64,000 bases of DNA from a methanotrophic endosymbiont of Bathymodiolus puteoserpentis (Logatchev) (GCF_900128525.1 NZ_FQTQ01000108.1:1-64000); one strand, 5' to 3'; counted from the first letter of the stretch, positions 29,270 through 39,819 are shown. Numbers and translations are program-made. Notes: generated by a model from the letters alone, not told the origin.

Positions 29270-29532
29270 GCTACTTCTATATTTTTTGCTTTAAGCGGGA
29301 AGCGTTCAGGGTGCTCAATCATATCAAGCGTCAAATCAACATCAAAGTCAGGCCAATAAAAATGATTGTCAGAACTTTCTTCTACATTAATAATCGATTT
29401 TATAGACTGTTCGGCAAACCAAGGAAACTCATCATACGGCATAAATAACGCCTTATCATGAGTCAACAACCATACTCCATTAGCTGAAATATTTGTTATC
29501 TCAGCTAAATGTCTAAAAACAGCTGGACTCAT
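29266..29532 (-). CDS. DUF2442 family protein inside the suf operon
   Basis: An 88-residue protein with a DUF2442-like layout: ITNISANGVWLLTHDKALFM, then PYDEFPWFAEQSIKSIINV and WPDFDVDLTLDMIEHPERFP. Function is unknown, although such small proteins often occur in two-gene modules with DUF4160 proteins, a partner not seen here. It lies 15 bases after sufD and overlaps sufS by 4, so it is expressed with the SUF proteins. Confidence 0.78.
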   Translation of the reverse strand: MSPAVFRHLAEITNISANGVWLLTHDKALFMPYDEFPWFAEQSIKSIINVEESSDNHFYWPDFDVDLTLDMIEHPERFPLKAKNIEVA

Positions 29533-29547
29533 AATCTATTCTTTATA

Positions 29548-30873
29548 CTACAACCACTCTTGTTGAATGCCTTCTTGCGGAAATCTAGCCAATAATTGCT
29601 CTAATATCTGGTCGTGTAAATTTTTGATTTTAATCTTAAAAACCATTTCATTTGCAAAAGCAAAGGTTAGCATATTTCTAGCCGTTGCTTCATCAACACA
29701 ACGTGATTGCAAATAGAAAATAGATTTTTCATCTAATTGTCCCACCGTAACACCATGTGCACATTTGACATCATCTGCATAAATTTCTAATTGCGGTTTA
29801 GTATCAGCTTCAGCATCATTAGATAACAAAAGATTACGGTTATTCATTTCTGAGCTAGTTTTTTGTGCATATTCAGCCACAACAACACGCCCCTGAAAAA
29901 CACCGCGTGCTCGTTGATCCAATACGCCCTTATATAACTCACGGCTGATTGCATGCGGCTGCAAATGATTAATGCGGGTATGATTATCAATATGTTGTCG
30001 TTTAATACCAAGATATAAACCATTTAATTCGCATTCAGAGGCCCGCCCTAAATCAGTACGTATATCATTTCTAGCTAACAAGCCGCCAAAAGCAAAATTA
30101 TGATGCTTAAAGCGAGCATTAGCTTCTTGTTTAACGTAAGTTCCAGCAAAATGATAGGCTTTCTCACCTTCCAATTGCAATTTATACAACGTTAAATCAG
30201 CATTTTCACCAACGAAAACTTCTGTCACTGCAGTTGATAAATAGGCATCATCGCAACCAATAAAAGTTTCAATCACTTCAGCTTGAGCCATTTTATCAAT
30301 AGTAATAATATGGCGCGTATTGCTCATATAATCAGCCTGAGTCACAACATGTATGATCTGCACTGGCTTACTTAACACTTCTTTGCTTGGCACATGAATA
30401 AAAACACCATCAGTAAACCATGCCGCATTAAAAGCCACAAAGCCATGCTGCTTATAACTCACTGCCTGCGTAAAATATTTCTGTAGCTCATCTGGATATT
30501 GCTCTAAAGCACTTGCCATATCTAAGACACGAACGCTGCTAGGCAAACCCTCTAAATCAGACAGTGCCGCCGAAAAATGCCCATCAACTAAAACAATAGT
30601 CCAAGCATTTTCAAGACGATAAGTATCTAAACTACCGACATCCAGCGCACCGATTTCATCATGCACGACGGGAGAAAATAATTTTTTCTCAATAGCAGAA
30701 ACATTAGTATAACGCCACTCTTCTTCTCTTAAAGACGGGAAACCATGACTAGAAAAAAAGGCCAGAGCTTGTTCTCTTAATGTCTTTAACCAGCTAACGG
30801 ATTGCCCAGGCAATAAGGCTTCGACTTTTGCATATTCAGCAGGGTATTGGCTATTTATTTGCTCAGCACTCAT
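29548..30873 (-). CDS. sufD: Fe-S cluster assembly protein SufD
   Basis: A beta-helix component of the SufBC2D scaffold. The 441-residue protein has an N-terminal helical part (SLREEEWRYTNVSAIEKK) and a C-terminal helix-rich end with KCAHGVTVGQLDEKSIFYLQ, which contains the conserved Cys-Ala-His. Its ATG overlaps the sufC stop by one base (TAATG). Confidence 0.95.
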   Translation of the reverse strand: MSAEQINSQYPAEYAKVEALLPGQSVSWLKTLREQALAFFSSHGFPSLREEEWRYTNVSAIEKKLFSPVVHDEIGALDVGSLDTYRLENAWTIVLVDGHFSAALSDLEGLPSSVRVLDMASALEQYPDELQKYFTQAVSYKQHGFVAFNAAWFTDGVFIHVPSKEVLSKPVQIIHVVTQADYMSNTRHIITIDKMAQAEVIETFIGCDDAYLSTAVTEVFVGENADLTLYKLQLEGEKAYHFAGTYVKQEANARFKHHNFAFGGLLARNDIRTDLGRASECELNGLYLGIKRQHIDNHTRINHLQPHAISRELYKGVLDQRARGVFQGRVVVAEYAQKTSSEMNNRNLLLSNDAEADTKPQLEIYADDVKCAHGVTVGQLDEKSIFYLQSRCVDEATARNMLTFAFANEMVFKIKIKNLHDQILEQLLARFPQEGIQQEWL

Positions 30874-31622
30874 TATGCCACCTGCTCTTGAACCCAGCTG
30901 TATCCTTTTTCTTCTAACTCTAAAGCCAGCTCAGGGCCACCTGTTTTAACAATCCTGCCATCTGCCAAAACATGCACAATATCTGGCTTAATATAATCTA
31001 AAAGACGTTGATAATGAGTAATCATCAAAAATGAACGATCTGCTGCGCGTAATGAGTTTATACCAGCCGCAACCACTTGCAAGGCATCAATATCCAAACC
31101 TGAATCGGTTTCATCTAAAATACACATACTAGGCTCTAAAATAGCTGCCTGTAAAATCTCGTTGCGTTTTTTCTCGCCGCCCGAAAACCCTTCATTGACT
31201 GAACGATATAAAAACTTCTCGTCCATTTCCAATAATTTAACTTTATCTTTAACTAAAGTTAAAAAATCAAACGCATCGACTTCAGGTAAGCCTTGATGAA
31301 TACGCATTGCATTTAAAGCCGCTTTTAATAAATAAATATTACTGACACCTGGAATCTCTACCGGGTATTGAAACGCCAAAAATATACCTTCACGCGCTCT
31401 TATCTCAGGCGCCATATCTAATAAGTCTTTGCCTTTATAAGTAACGGTTCCCTCAGTAACGGTATAACCTGACTTCCCAGACAATACATGAGATAAAGTA
31501 CTTTTACCTGAACCATTAGGCCCCATAATCGCATGCACTTCCCCTGCGTTAATCTCTAAGTTGATACCTTTAAGAATAGGCTTATCACCTACGCTGACAT
31601 GAAGATTTTTTATGCTAAGCAT
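30873..31622 (-). CDS. sufC: Fe-S cluster assembly ATPase SufC
   Basis: ABC-type ATPase of the SufBCD complex. The 249-residue protein has Walker A ([19 protein letters not shown]), the signature [17 protein letters not shown], and Walker B ([15 protein letters not shown]). The spacer to sufB is about 100 bases and contains no gene. Confidence 0.97.
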   Translation of the reverse strand: MLSIKNLHVSVGDKPILKGINLEINAGEVHAIMGPNGSGKSTLSHVLSGKSGYTVTEGTVTYKGKDLLDMAPEIRAREGIFLAFQYPVEIPGVSNIYLLKAALNAMRIHQGLPEVDAFDFLTLVKDKVKLLEMDEKFLYRSVNEGFSGGEKKRNEILQAAILEPSMCILDETDSGLDIDALQVVAAGINSLRAADRSFLMITHYQRLLDYIKPDIVHVLADGRIVKTGGPELALELEEKGYSWVQEQVA

Positions 31623-31721
31623 TCTATTTACCTGATTTTATTTTTTATAAATTTGTATCGCTTTGTTGACTAAACTTTTATTACTAAACAAGGAAAAGCT
31701 AACCCAACCGATAATATTTGA

Positions 31722-33170
31722 CTAACCGACAGAACCTTCCAAGCTAAGTCCTAACAAAGCTTGCGCTTCCACTGCAAACTCCATCGGTAATTCTTTGAAA
31801 ACTTGCTTACAAAACCCATTAACAATCATTGAGACTGCATCTTCAGCAGATAAACCACGCTGTTGACAGAAAAATAATTGATCTTCACTGATTTTTGAAG
31901 TAGTCGCTTCATGCTCAACTTGTGCAGAAGGTTGCTTCACTTCCACATATGGAAAGGTATGGGCACCACATTTATCGCCCACTAACAAAGAATCACATTG
32001 GGTATAATTACGGGCATTTTCTGCATTTTTACCTATTTTAACTAGGCCACGGTAAGTATTTTGCGATTTCCCAGCCGAAATACCTTTAGAAATAATGGTA
32101 CTGCGTGTATTTTTACCAATGTGGATCATCTTAGTGCCAGTATCGGCTTGCTGATAATTATTAGTCAAAGCAACGGAATAAAACTCACCGACCGAATTTT
32201 CACCTAATAAAACACAGCTAGGATATTTCCAAGTAATCGCCGAGCCGGTTTCTACTTGCGTCCACGAGACTTTAGAGTTGACACCACGACATTCAGCGCG
32301 CTTAGTAACAAAGTTATAAATGCCACCAACACCATTTTCATCGCCGGGATACCAATTTTGTACTGTGGAATATTTAATCTCGGCATTATCCAGTGCGACC
32401 AATTCAACAACAGCTGCGTGCAATTGATTTTCGTCACGCATAGGGGCAGTACAGCCTTCCAAATAACTCACATGACTATCTGCATCGGCAATAATCAAGG
32501 TGCGCTCGAACTGTCCGGTATTAGCGGCATTAATCCGAAAATAGGTCGATAATTCCATGGGGCAACGCACGCCTTTAGGAATATACACAAAAGAACCATC
32601 AGTAAAGACAGCAGCATTTAAAGCGGCAAAGAAATTATCCGTTTCGGGAACAACCGTTCCCAAGTACTGCTTAACTAATTCTGGATGTTCTTGTAAGGCT
32701 TCTGAAATAGGGCAAAAAATAACCCCTACATCGTGCAATTTACCTTTAAAAGTTGTCGCTACCGAAACACTATCAAAAACCGCATCAACCGCAACGCCAG
32801 CTAAGCGCTCTTGCTCATCTAAAGGAATGCCTAGTTTCTTATACGTTTCTAATAATTGCGGATCAATTTCATCTAAACTTTGCGGCTTGTCCGAATCTTT
32901 TTTAGGCGCAGAATAATAACTAATCGCTTGATAATCAATCGGCTCAATATTTAACTGCGCCCAATCAGGCTCTTTCATTGTTTGCCAATGACGAAATGCT
33001 TTTAAGCGATATTCCAGCATAAACTCAGGCTCGCCTTTAATGGCCGACAACTTAGCAATGACCTCTTCATCTAATCCCGGTGGAAAGGTATCCACTTCAA
33101 TATCAGTGACAAAGCCTTCTTTATATTTTTGACCAATCAGATTGTCAATTTCTTGTGCGCTTGATGACAT
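31722..33170 (-). CDS. sufB: Fe-S cluster assembly protein SufB
   Basis: Scaffold on which the cluster is assembled. The 482-residue protein contains [40 protein letters not shown] and the C-terminal [19 protein letters not shown]. It follows the regulator gene by 24 bases, so the operon order is regulator-sufBCD-DUF2442-sufSU-rsmJ-Rieske. Confidence 0.97.
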   Translation of the reverse strand: MSSSAQEIDNLIGQKYKEGFVTDIEVDTFPPGLDEEVIAKLSAIKGEPEFMLEYRLKAFRHWQTMKEPDWAQLNIEPIDYQAISYYSAPKKDSDKPQSLDEIDPQLLETYKKLGIPLDEQERLAGVAVDAVFDSVSVATTFKGKLHDVGVIFCPISEALQEHPELVKQYLGTVVPETDNFFAALNAAVFTDGSFVYIPKGVRCPMELSTYFRINAANTGQFERTLIIADADSHVSYLEGCTAPMRDENQLHAAVVELVALDNAEIKYSTVQNWYPGDENGVGGIYNFVTKRAECRGVNSKVSWTQVETGSAITWKYPSCVLLGENSVGEFYSVALTNNYQQADTGTKMIHIGKNTRSTIISKGISAGKSQNTYRGLVKIGKNAENARNYTQCDSLLVGDKCGAHTFPYVEVKQPSAQVEHEATTSKISEDQLFFCQQRGLSAEDAVSMIVNGFCKQVFKELPMEFAVEAQALLGLSLEGSVG

Positions 33171-33194
33171 AAATACTCTTTAATCTTTAATCTA

Positions 33195-33644
33195 TTAACG
33201 ATATAAACTGGCCACTGGCACAGTAATTTCTTTAGGGAGGCTAACAGGCAACATCATGTCAGCTAAAGTCACCGACTCTAATGCTTGCTGAACGGTCTGA
33301 TTAACAACACGCCAATTATTCCCTATTTGACATGCCGCAACTTGATCACAACTATGATCTGTTGAACTGCATTCAGTTAAAGAAATAGGGCCTTCTAATG
33401 CTGTAATCACACTAGCAACGGTGATCTTGTCTGGTGTTTGTACTAAAATATAGCCCCCTTTAGCACCGCGCACCGAACTTAATAAGTGCGCCTTAAGCAA
33501 TGATTTCAAAACTTTACTGACCGTTGGTAAAGCGATTCCTGTTGCTGAAGAAATCTCCAACGCCGCATACCTGTGCGCCTGATTTTTAGCCATAAAACTC
33601 AAAATAACCGTTGCATAATCAGTTAATTTACCCAGTCGCAGCAT
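33195..33644 (-). CDS. Rrf2-family SUF operon regulator
   Basis: The 149-residue protein has the Rrf2 winged helix (LRLGKLTDYATVILSFMA, then SSATGIALPTVSKVLKSLLK) and the wing RGAKGGYILVQTP. Three Cys in ECSSTDHSCDQVAACQIG (C-X6-C-X5-C) are in the position of the IscR cluster ligands, so it probably senses Fe-S status. It matches the suf-linked Rrf2 regulators of Xanthomonas-type operons. A GTG lies two codons upstream, but the ATG at 33644 has GGGAG 5 bases before it. A palindrome covers its promoter. Confidence 0.93.
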   Translation of the reverse strand: MLRLGKLTDYATVILSFMAKNQAHRYAALEISSATGIALPTVSKVLKSLLKAHLLSSVRGAKGGYILVQTPDKITVASVITALEGPISLTECSSTDHSCDQVAACQIGNNWRVVNQTVQQALESVTLADMMLPVSLPKEITVPVASLYR

Positions 33645-33659
33645 AATCACTCCCTTAAT

Positions 33660-33696
33660 ATAGGACCATTTTAGTCCTATTTAATTCCATAGTAAA
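33660..33696 (-). promoter_or_regulatory. suf operon promoter with overlapping operator palindrome
   Basis: On the minus strand, TTTACT (33691-33696) is 17 bases from TAAAAT (33668-33673), a good sigma-70 pair. The palindrome ATAGGAC, seven bases, GTCCTAT (33660-33680) lies exactly over the -10 box. This is where an Rrf2 repressor would block initiation, so autorepression by the first gene of the operon is inferred. Confidence 0.8.
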
Positions 33697-33734
33697 TAGC
33701 TTGGTTATTATTTTATGCCATTTTCTTGATTTGC

Positions 33735-35993
33735 CTACCTATTCCAATAGCGGCGATATTTTTCTCTATAGCTTTCAACTTCAACCTTTCCTTGGTAAAA
33801 ATTGGCCGTTAATGCGCCCGCATCACCTGTTATAAAATATTCTACTCCTATTTTATTATATCTATCGATCACCTGCGCATGCGGAAAACCAAATCGATTA
33901 GGCGCTCCTGCTGGAATCAAAATAATACTTGGCTTTACAGCCGCTAAAAAGCCAGCACTCGAAGACGTTTTACTACCGTGGTGCGGAGCAATTAACACCT
34001 CTGCTGACAGACTGTCAGACTGCTCAATTAAAAATGCTTCAGCCGTCTTTTCAATATCCCCTGTTAATAAAAAACTCCCCTGTGCTGTCTCAATTTTCAA
34101 CACACAAGAATTGTCATTTTCACCTTTCAGAGCCAGCTTCGGTGGCGATAATAGACGAAATTTCACCCGATCCCACTGCCAACTCATCCCCGAATAACAA
34201 GTTTGCGCCTTATAAGCTGCTAACTGCTCAGGCACACTACTCAGCACCTCTTTAGCTGGCATCCCTGCTAATAGTGATTGCGCACCACCAATATGATCAT
34301 TATCTGCATGACTAATAACTAATGTATCAATGCGATTAATCTGCTGATACCGTAGAAAAGGCAAAACAACATTTCTGCCCATATCAAAACTATCAGAAAA
34401 TCGTGCTCCCGTATCAAAGACCAAAGTATGCTCAGTGGTCTCCACCACAACGGCCAAACCTTGACCGACATCTAATAAAGTGACACTTGCCATACCCACT
34501 GCAGGTTTATCTTTATGTACTAAAATTAAAGGCAATATAAAAATAAAGCCCATATAACGCGCAGGAATCCCCCGTGGCGCTAACAATAAAAACACACCGA
34601 GCATGGCCACAACAATCTGCCATAGCTCAGGCTGAGGCCATACAATACTAGCCAGCGGAAGATCAACTAAAAAGACTAATACCTGCCACAGAAACTGCAA
34701 CACACTATCGACAATCTGCAATAAAAAAGCGGCGCTATCTGGCATAACAGGCAGTAAAGCGACAGCAAATAAAGCCAGCGGCACTACCAAAAAACTGACA
34801 ATAGGTATCGCAAGAAAATTAGCAACGGGCGAAACCAAGGAAGCTTGCTGAAAGAAAAACAGTAAAACCGGCAATAAGCCAAGACCAACAACAAAGTGCA
34901 ATTTAAGACTACTAAGAAAACGATTTTCTCGGCCTAAGCGCCCAGAAAGCACATAGATAATACAAAAAACAGCCAGAAAAGATAAATAAAAGCCCACCGA
35001 TAACACTGCCATCGGGTCAATCAGCAATACCACTAACAACGCAATAGCAAAAATATCCAAAGATTTCACATGTCGGCGTAACAATATCGTCAGCATAAAT
35101 ACACTAACCATCACTAAAGCGCGCTGTGTCGGGATAGAAAAACCCGCTAATGCAGCGTAAGATAAAGCGGCTAAAAATGAACAAACAGCTGCCACTTGAG
35201 GCGCTGAATATGAATTATAAGGGATGCGCAGCCAGCACTGGAAAGCCAGCCAATAAATCATGCCTGCCACCAAGCCGATATGGAGCCCAGAAATAGCCAT
35301 CAAGTGTGCCGTACCACTTTGCGCTAAGACTTGCCATTGCGATGTAGAAAGTGAACTACGATCCCCTAAAGTGAGCGCCTTAACCAAAGCCAAGCTATCG
35401 GCACTTATCTTTTGCTGTGCCAATAAATCCAGCAAACTCTGACGCACTACCGAAATGTTCTGCCATATAGCTTGTGTCGTTAATAATTTTGCCTGACCTG
35501 CTTTACGAATATATCCAGTCGCACCAATATGCCGAGCAAACAACCATTTTTCATAATCAAAACCACCCGGATTTAAAGTTCCATTCGGCGCTTTTAATTT
35601 AACAAAAAACTGCCATGTTTGACCCGCAGACACTATTTTCGGCGGATAATACCAACTCAAACGCAATTTATCAGGCAATGAGACAGCAGCATGCGTCACT
35701 TTAAAATCAAAGCGCACACGTCGATCATTGTATTCAGGTAAACCGACAATATCTCCCTTAATCAATAACTCTTCGCCCTGTAAATCAGGCATCAAGGAAT
35801 GGCTTAAAAAATACCCAGAAAAAGCACCGGCCCAAACAAAACCTAACAGGAAAAACGCAACTCGCTTTTGCTTAAAATAAAGCAGCACCAGAGCCAGAAA
35901 AAAAACGCTCGCTAAAGACCAGACACTAGGTAGCACTGCCCATTGTTGCAAACTTACAATACCCAAGAAAAATGACAAAACAGATAAAAGCAC
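33735..35993 (-). CDS. comEC: DNA internalisation competence protein ComEC/Rec2
   Basis: Forms the inner-membrane channel for single-stranded DNA uptake. The 752-residue protein has N-terminal membrane helices and an OB-like DUF4131 region. The competence core follows (ALVKALTLGDRSSLS, then SGTAHLMAISGLHIGLVAGM), and then a C-terminal metallo-beta-lactamase domain with VISHADNDHIGGAQSLLA and IAPHHGSKTSSSAG. The start is a GTG at 35993. With pilA and FimV, natural transformation is plausible. It is divergent from the DUF2062 gene. Confidence 0.94.
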   Translation of the reverse strand: MLLSVLSFFLGIVSLQQWAVLPSVWSLASVFFLALVLLYFKQKRVAFFLLGFVWAGAFSGYFLSHSLMPDLQGEELLIKGDIVGLPEYNDRRVRFDFKVTHAAVSLPDKLRLSWYYPPKIVSAGQTWQFFVKLKAPNGTLNPGGFDYEKWLFARHIGATGYIRKAGQAKLLTTQAIWQNISVVRQSLLDLLAQQKISADSLALVKALTLGDRSSLSTSQWQVLAQSGTAHLMAISGLHIGLVAGMIYWLAFQCWLRIPYNSYSAPQVAAVCSFLAALSYAALAGFSIPTQRALVMVSVFMLTILLRRHVKSLDIFAIALLVVLLIDPMAVLSVGFYLSFLAVFCIIYVLSGRLGRENRFLSSLKLHFVVGLGLLPVLLFFFQQASLVSPVANFLAIPIVSFLVVPLALFAVALLPVMPDSAAFLLQIVDSVLQFLWQVLVFLVDLPLASIVWPQPELWQIVVAMLGVFLLLAPRGIPARYMGFIFILPLILVHKDKPAVGMASVTLLDVGQGLAVVVETTEHTLVFDTGARFSDSFDMGRNVVLPFLRYQQINRIDTLVISHADNDHIGGAQSLLAGMPAKEVLSSVPEQLAAYKAQTCYSGMSWQWDRVKFRLLSPPKLALKGENDNSCVLKIETAQGSFLLTGDIEKTAEAFLIEQSDSLSAEVLIAPHHGSKTSSSAGFLAAVKPSIILIPAGAPNRFGFPHAQVIDRYNKIGVEYFITGDAGALTANFYQGKVEVESYREKYRRYWNR

Positions 35994-36046
35994 AACTAAA
36001 ACCTGCTACACTTAAAGGTTAATGTATCTATACGGAATCATCAGTC

Positions 36047-36556
36047 ATGCCAAAAAAACTACTAAAAAAATACATGCCATCACCTGAGTCCATTAAAGGG
36101 CATAAAAATCTCAGCTTTTTAGGTGATAAGTTGCATGACCCTAATCTTTGGCACCTAAATCGACGTTCAGTTTCTGCTGCTTTTGCCATTGGCCTATTTG
36201 CAGCATGGATTCCAACCCCTGGACAAATGGTGATTGCTGCCATTATCGCACTGTATTTTCGCGCCAACCTACCCATTTCAGTCGCTTTAGTTTGGATTAC
36301 TAATCCACTAACTATGCCGCCTATGTTTTACTTTGCTTACTTGGTTGGGCTATGGTCTTTAGGGCAACCCTCACCAGACTCAACTTTTGAATTTTCTGTC
36401 GATAGCATTATGGCAAACTTAAATGATATAGGTGGCCCTTTTCTAGTAGGGTGCTTAATCCTTGGTATTATTTCTTCTGTTGTTGGCTATTTTGGTATTC
36501 GTTCTTTCTGGCGCTGGAATGTTGTTAAACATTGGAATGCACGCCCTCATAAATAA
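36047..36556 (+). CDS. DUF2062 membrane protein
   Basis: Function unknown. The 169-residue protein has the DUF2062 core: SVSAAFAIGLFAAWIPTPGQ, ALYFRANLPISVALVWITNP and MPPMFYFAYLVGLW. A further helix lies near 135 (FLVGCLILGIISSVVGYFG). Two to three membrane segments are likely. It is divergent from comEC with about 50 bases between starts, and no other gene follows it in the operon. Confidence 0.88.
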   Translation: MPKKLLKKYMPSPESIKGHKNLSFLGDKLHDPNLWHLNRRSVSAAFAIGLFAAWIPTPGQMVIAAIIALYFRANLPISVALVWITNPLTMPPMFYFAYLVGLWSLGQPSPDSTFEFSVDSIMANLNDIGGPFLVGCLILGIISSVVGYFGIRSFWRWNVVKHWNARPHK

Positions 36557-36714
36557 AAATAAACATCCCCGCCAAAAGCAAGCGGAATATTTGGATGGTT
36601 TGCCCAAAAGCCAAGATTTCCTCACAATAATTTTTAATCACTGCAAGTAGCAGGGGGAATATATCTCCCAGGAATCAAAATTTGGCCCCCTTCATTCCTC
36701 TGTTTACATTTTAA

Positions 36715-36773
36715 GTGGGAGCGGCTTTAGCCGTGATAGTGGTCTGAACTATCGTAGCTAAAACCGCTCCCAC
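36715..36773. repeat. Palindromic REP-pair element
   Basis: GTGGGAGCGGCTTTAGC and GCTAAAACCGCTCCCAC face each other about the centre GGTCTGA, with TGATAGT/ACTATCG inside. The GTGGGAGCGG head is like REP sequences of other Gammaproteobacteria. It lies between the DUF2062 gene and a toxin remnant. Confidence 0.85.
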
Positions 36774-36832
36774 GAAACATATTAAATAGGTGCTAAAAGT
36801 GTAATCTACTTTTGGTACTCCATGAAAGATGC

Positions 36833-36920
36833 CCAAAATTCAATAATAAAAGCACCGCCAGTCCTCGAAGGACTGGCGGTGCTTCATAAGCTAAAATTTT
36901 GGATTTTATTTAATGTGCAT
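36833..36920 (-). repeat. Dispersed hairpin element, copy 2
   Basis: On the minus strand it begins ATGCACATTAAATAAAA, runs through TTTAGCTTATGAA and ends in a perfect hairpin (GCACCGCCAGTCC against GGACTGGCGGTGC, 36852-36882) and TATTATTGAATTTTG. The same order and nearly the same bases occur at 7464-7556. The hairpin arms differ by compensating changes (ACTGCCAG versus ACCGCCAG with matching partners), so structure is conserved. Confidence 0.78.
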
Positions 36921-36937
36921 TCCCAAAGGATTAAATA

Positions 36938-37192
36938 TTACAAGGCAACGCTTTGTGTCGCATGACAAGGGTACTCTTCATTAATTACCCCATCTTTCAT
37001 GGTAACAATTGCAGTACCAGATATTTGCGCCAATGTCCTTGCTTTAATGGCTGCTCGTTTCATTGCTACTTCTGCATTGATAAAAATGGGACACCCAGCC
37101 TCATTAGGTAAAAACTCCGATGCAAAAGTGGTTTTCCCTGCACCATTAAGGTCCTGCAATAATAATTTTTTATCCATAGAAAAATCTAACAA
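36938..37192 (-). pseudogene. Zeta-toxin-like P-loop ATPase remnant with internal deletion
   Basis: The 84-residue frame starts with a P-loop segment, LLLQDLNGAGKTTFASEFLP, then NEAGCPIFINA, as in zeta-toxin-like kinases. It jumps directly to a C-terminal type sequence (MKRAAIKARTLAQISGTAIV and TMKDGVINEEYP). About 100 central residues of the usual fold are missing, so it cannot be an active kinase. It sits beside two palindromic repeats. Confidence 0.68.
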
Positions 37193-37218
37193 AGGCCTCC
37201 TTAACTGAATTCACACGC

Positions 37219-37899
37219 CTAAGCAACAATCAAACCATCAGCCATATGCAGCACTCTATCCATGCGCCCTGCAAGATCAGGATCATGTGTAACAATTAAA
37301 AAGCTGACATTTAATTCTTGATTTAATTCCGACATTAACTGATAAATTGTTTCAGCCGTTTTACTGTCCAGATTACCGGTCGGCTCATCCGCCAGAATAC
37401 ACTTAGGCTTATTAATTAAAGCCCGCGCAATCGCCACCCTCTGCCTCTCACCGCCCGACAATTCACCGGGCTTATGTTTAATCCGGTGCGCCAAACCCAC
37501 ACGCTGTAGAATTTCTTCCGCGTTTGCTTTTGCCAATGCAATAGAAGCACCACCAATAAGCGCCGGCATAGCGACATTTTCTAAAACCGTGAATTCACCT
37601 AAAAGATGATGAAACTGGTAAATAAAACCTAAAGTACGATTTCTTAATTTAGATAATTTTGCTTGACGTACTGTATTTAAGTTAACGCCATCCAAAATCA
37701 CTTCACCACTTGTCGGCTTATCTAAGCCACCCAACAAATGCAATAAAGTACTTTTACCTGAACCAGAAGTCCCCATAATAGCGATGCGTTCACCAGCATA
37801 AACTGAAAAATCAATTCCTTTCAAAACGGCAACATCAAGCTCGCCCTGTTTGAATCGTTTCGTTAATTGATGACATTGCAAAATAACCGTATTACTCAT
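37219..37899 (-). CDS. lolD: Lipoprotein-releasing ABC transporter ATPase LolD
   Basis: Powers release of outer-membrane lipoproteins from the inner membrane. The 226-residue ATPase has Walker A ([20 protein letters not shown]), the signature [15 protein letters not shown] and Walker B ([17 protein letters not shown]). It overlaps lolC by 8 bases. Confidence 0.95.
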   Translation of the reverse strand: MSNTVILQCHQLTKRFKQGELDVAVLKGIDFSVYAGERIAIMGTSGSGKSTLLHLLGGLDKPTSGEVILDGVNLNTVRQAKLSKLRNRTLGFIYQFHHLLGEFTVLENVAMPALIGGASIALAKANAEEILQRVGLAHRIKHKPGELSGGERQRVAIARALINKPKCILADEPTGNLDSKTAETIYQLMSELNQELNVSFLIVTHDPDLAGRMDRVLHMADGLIVA

Positions 37900-39139
37900 A
37901 GCGCAATACCTCCGCAGGATTCACTCGCGATGCCTGCCAAGCAGGATAAATAGTGGCAAGCAAAGATAAAGAAAAAGCGACTATCGCAATAACATAAACA
38001 TCCATCCAAACTAATTTAGACGGTAAGCTACTAATATAATAAACATCCGCCGCCATAAAATTAACACCAAAAAACTTTTCAATCGCCGGTACAATTGTTT
38101 CTACGTTTAAGGCCAATAAAACCCCACCTACCGTACCTAAAGCCGTACCAATCAATCCAATAATCGAACCTAAAGTAATAAATATCCCCATCACCGATAG
38201 AGGCGTTAAGCCCTGTGTCTTTAAAATAGCAATATCGCCCCGCTTATCAGTCACCACCATCACTAAGGTTGAGACAATATTAAAAGCAGCGACAGCAACA
38301 ATTAACAATAGAATAATAAACATCACGCGCTTTTCAGTTTGAATAGCACGGAAAAAGTTACTATGTGCTTTTGTCCAATCACTCACATAATATTGTCCAC
38401 GTAACTTTTCTGCTAATTCACGACTTATTTGTGGCGCATTAAATAAATCATCTAATTTCAAGCGCAAACCAGAAACACGCCCTTCCATACGCAATAATTT
38501 TGCAGCATCAACTATATGAATAATCGCCATATTACGATCATACTCATACATTCCCACTTCAAAAATACCACTCACGGTAAACCGCCGTAAACGTGGAATA
38601 ATACCCGCCGGTGTTGAATTAACTTGTGGGCTAATCACCGTCACTTTATCCCCCACGATAACACCTAAATAAGTGGCTAATTCAGAACCTAGGACAATTT
38701 GATATTTCCCAGCCTGCAAGTCAGTTAAGGCACCAATCTGCATCTTTTCACCCACCTCAGAAACAGCTGACTCTTGTTCAGGCAAAATCCCCCGCAAAGC
38801 AGTACCACTCACTCTGCGCCCTGCATTAACCATCACCTGACCATTCACAAACGGCGCAGTACCTTGTACATGAGGGAAGTTTTGCAGTTCTTTCTCTAAG
38901 ACCTGCCAATCATCAAGCTGCCCACCACGCCCTGTGACAGTAGAGTGCGCTGTCATACCTAAAATACGCTGACGTAGCTCGGCTTCAAAACCATTCATCA
39001 CTGACAAAACAGTAATCAAGGCAGTGACACCTAGAGCAATCCCTAAAACAGAGGTTAAAGTAATAAAAGAAATAAATTGAGTACGACGTTTCGCGCGCGT
39101 ATAGCGCAAACCGATGTATAAAGTAAGCGGTTTAAACAT
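37892..39139 (-). CDS. lolC: Lipoprotein-releasing ABC transporter permease (LolC/LolE family)
   Basis: Membrane partner of LolD. The 415-residue protein has one N-terminal helix ([20 protein letters not shown]), a large periplasmic domain, and three C-terminal helices ([20 protein letters not shown] and later). The fold is FtsX-like. Only one permease gene is present beside lolD, so a homodimeric (LolF-like) arrangement is possible unless a second gene lies elsewhere. Confidence 0.92.
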   Translation of the reverse strand: MFKPLTLYIGLRYTRAKRRTQFISFITLTSVLGIALGVTALITVLSVMNGFEAELRQRILGMTAHSTVTGRGGQLDDWQVLEKELQNFPHVQGTAPFVNGQVMVNAGRRVSGTALRGILPEQESAVSEVGEKMQIGALTDLQAGKYQIVLGSELATYLGVIVGDKVTVISPQVNSTPAGIIPRLRRFTVSGIFEVGMYEYDRNMAIIHIVDAAKLLRMEGRVSGLRLKLDDLFNAPQISRELAEKLRGQYYVSDWTKAHSNFFRAIQTEKRVMFIILLLIVAVAAFNIVSTLVMVVTDKRGDIAILKTQGLTPLSVMGIFITLGSIIGLIGTALGTVGGVLLALNVETIVPAIEKFFGVNFMAADVYYISSLPSKLVWMDVYVIAIVAFSLSLLATIYPAWQASRVNPAEVLRYE

Positions 39140-39180
39140 ATAAAATTACAATAGTAAACTAAGAAAAACTGCCTATAGAT

Positions 39181-39606
39181 TTATTGGCAGTTGGGGCATA
39201 AACCATAAAGATACAAACTATGATCGGTTAACTCATAGCCTAATTTTTTAGCGATTTGATCTTGACGTTCTTCAATTACCTCATCAGTAAATTCATCGAC
39301 TTTACCGCATTTAACACAAACGACATGATCGTGATGCTTCCCTTTGTTTAATTCAAAAACTGAATTCCCCCCTTCAAAATGATGCCGGTTCACCAACCCT
39401 GCCGCTTCAAACTGAGTTAAGACACGATAAATCGTCGCCAACCCAATTTCTTCATTTTCACTTAATAGAATTTTATAAACCTGCTCAGCAGTCAAATGGC
39501 GCTTATGGGTTTCACGCTCCATAATTTCTAAAATCTTTACCCGCGGCAAAGTGACTTTTAAGCCCACATCTCTTAATTCTTGAATTTCCACTCGTTTATC
39601 TCCCAT
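39181..39606 (-). CDS. fur: Ferric uptake regulator Fur
   Basis: Iron-dependent repressor. The 141-residue protein has the winged helix (LKVTLPRVKILEIMERE, then GLATIYRVLTQFEAAGLV) and metal ligands HHDHVVCVKCGKVDEF plus CPNC at the C-terminus. A GTG lies three codons upstream, but AAGGTGG five bases before the ATG at 39606 decides the start. It is divergent from bamE, a conserved Proteobacterial pairing. Confidence 0.96.
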   Translation of the reverse strand: MGDKRVEIQELRDVGLKVTLPRVKILEIMERETHKRHLTAEQVYKILLSENEEIGLATIYRVLTQFEAAGLVNRHHFEGGNSVFELNKGKHHDHVVCVKCGKVDEFTDEVIEERQDQIAKKLGYELTDHSLYLYGLCPNCQ

Positions 39607-39819
39607 ACAATCCACCTTACCCCTAACTTAATCTTAATACCTGCTTACATTGTAGTTCTTTTCAGACGAATAAAGAAAAAACCAAGTTAAATACTTGGAA
39701 TTCACTTTTTAAGTTTTAAAGAAGTTCAGGTATGATGCATACCCATAAATCTAAACAAAGCAAACATCTAACCCTGTTTCCTGAAATTTTTACCTTCAAA
39801 ATCGCTAGCATACTTTTAT

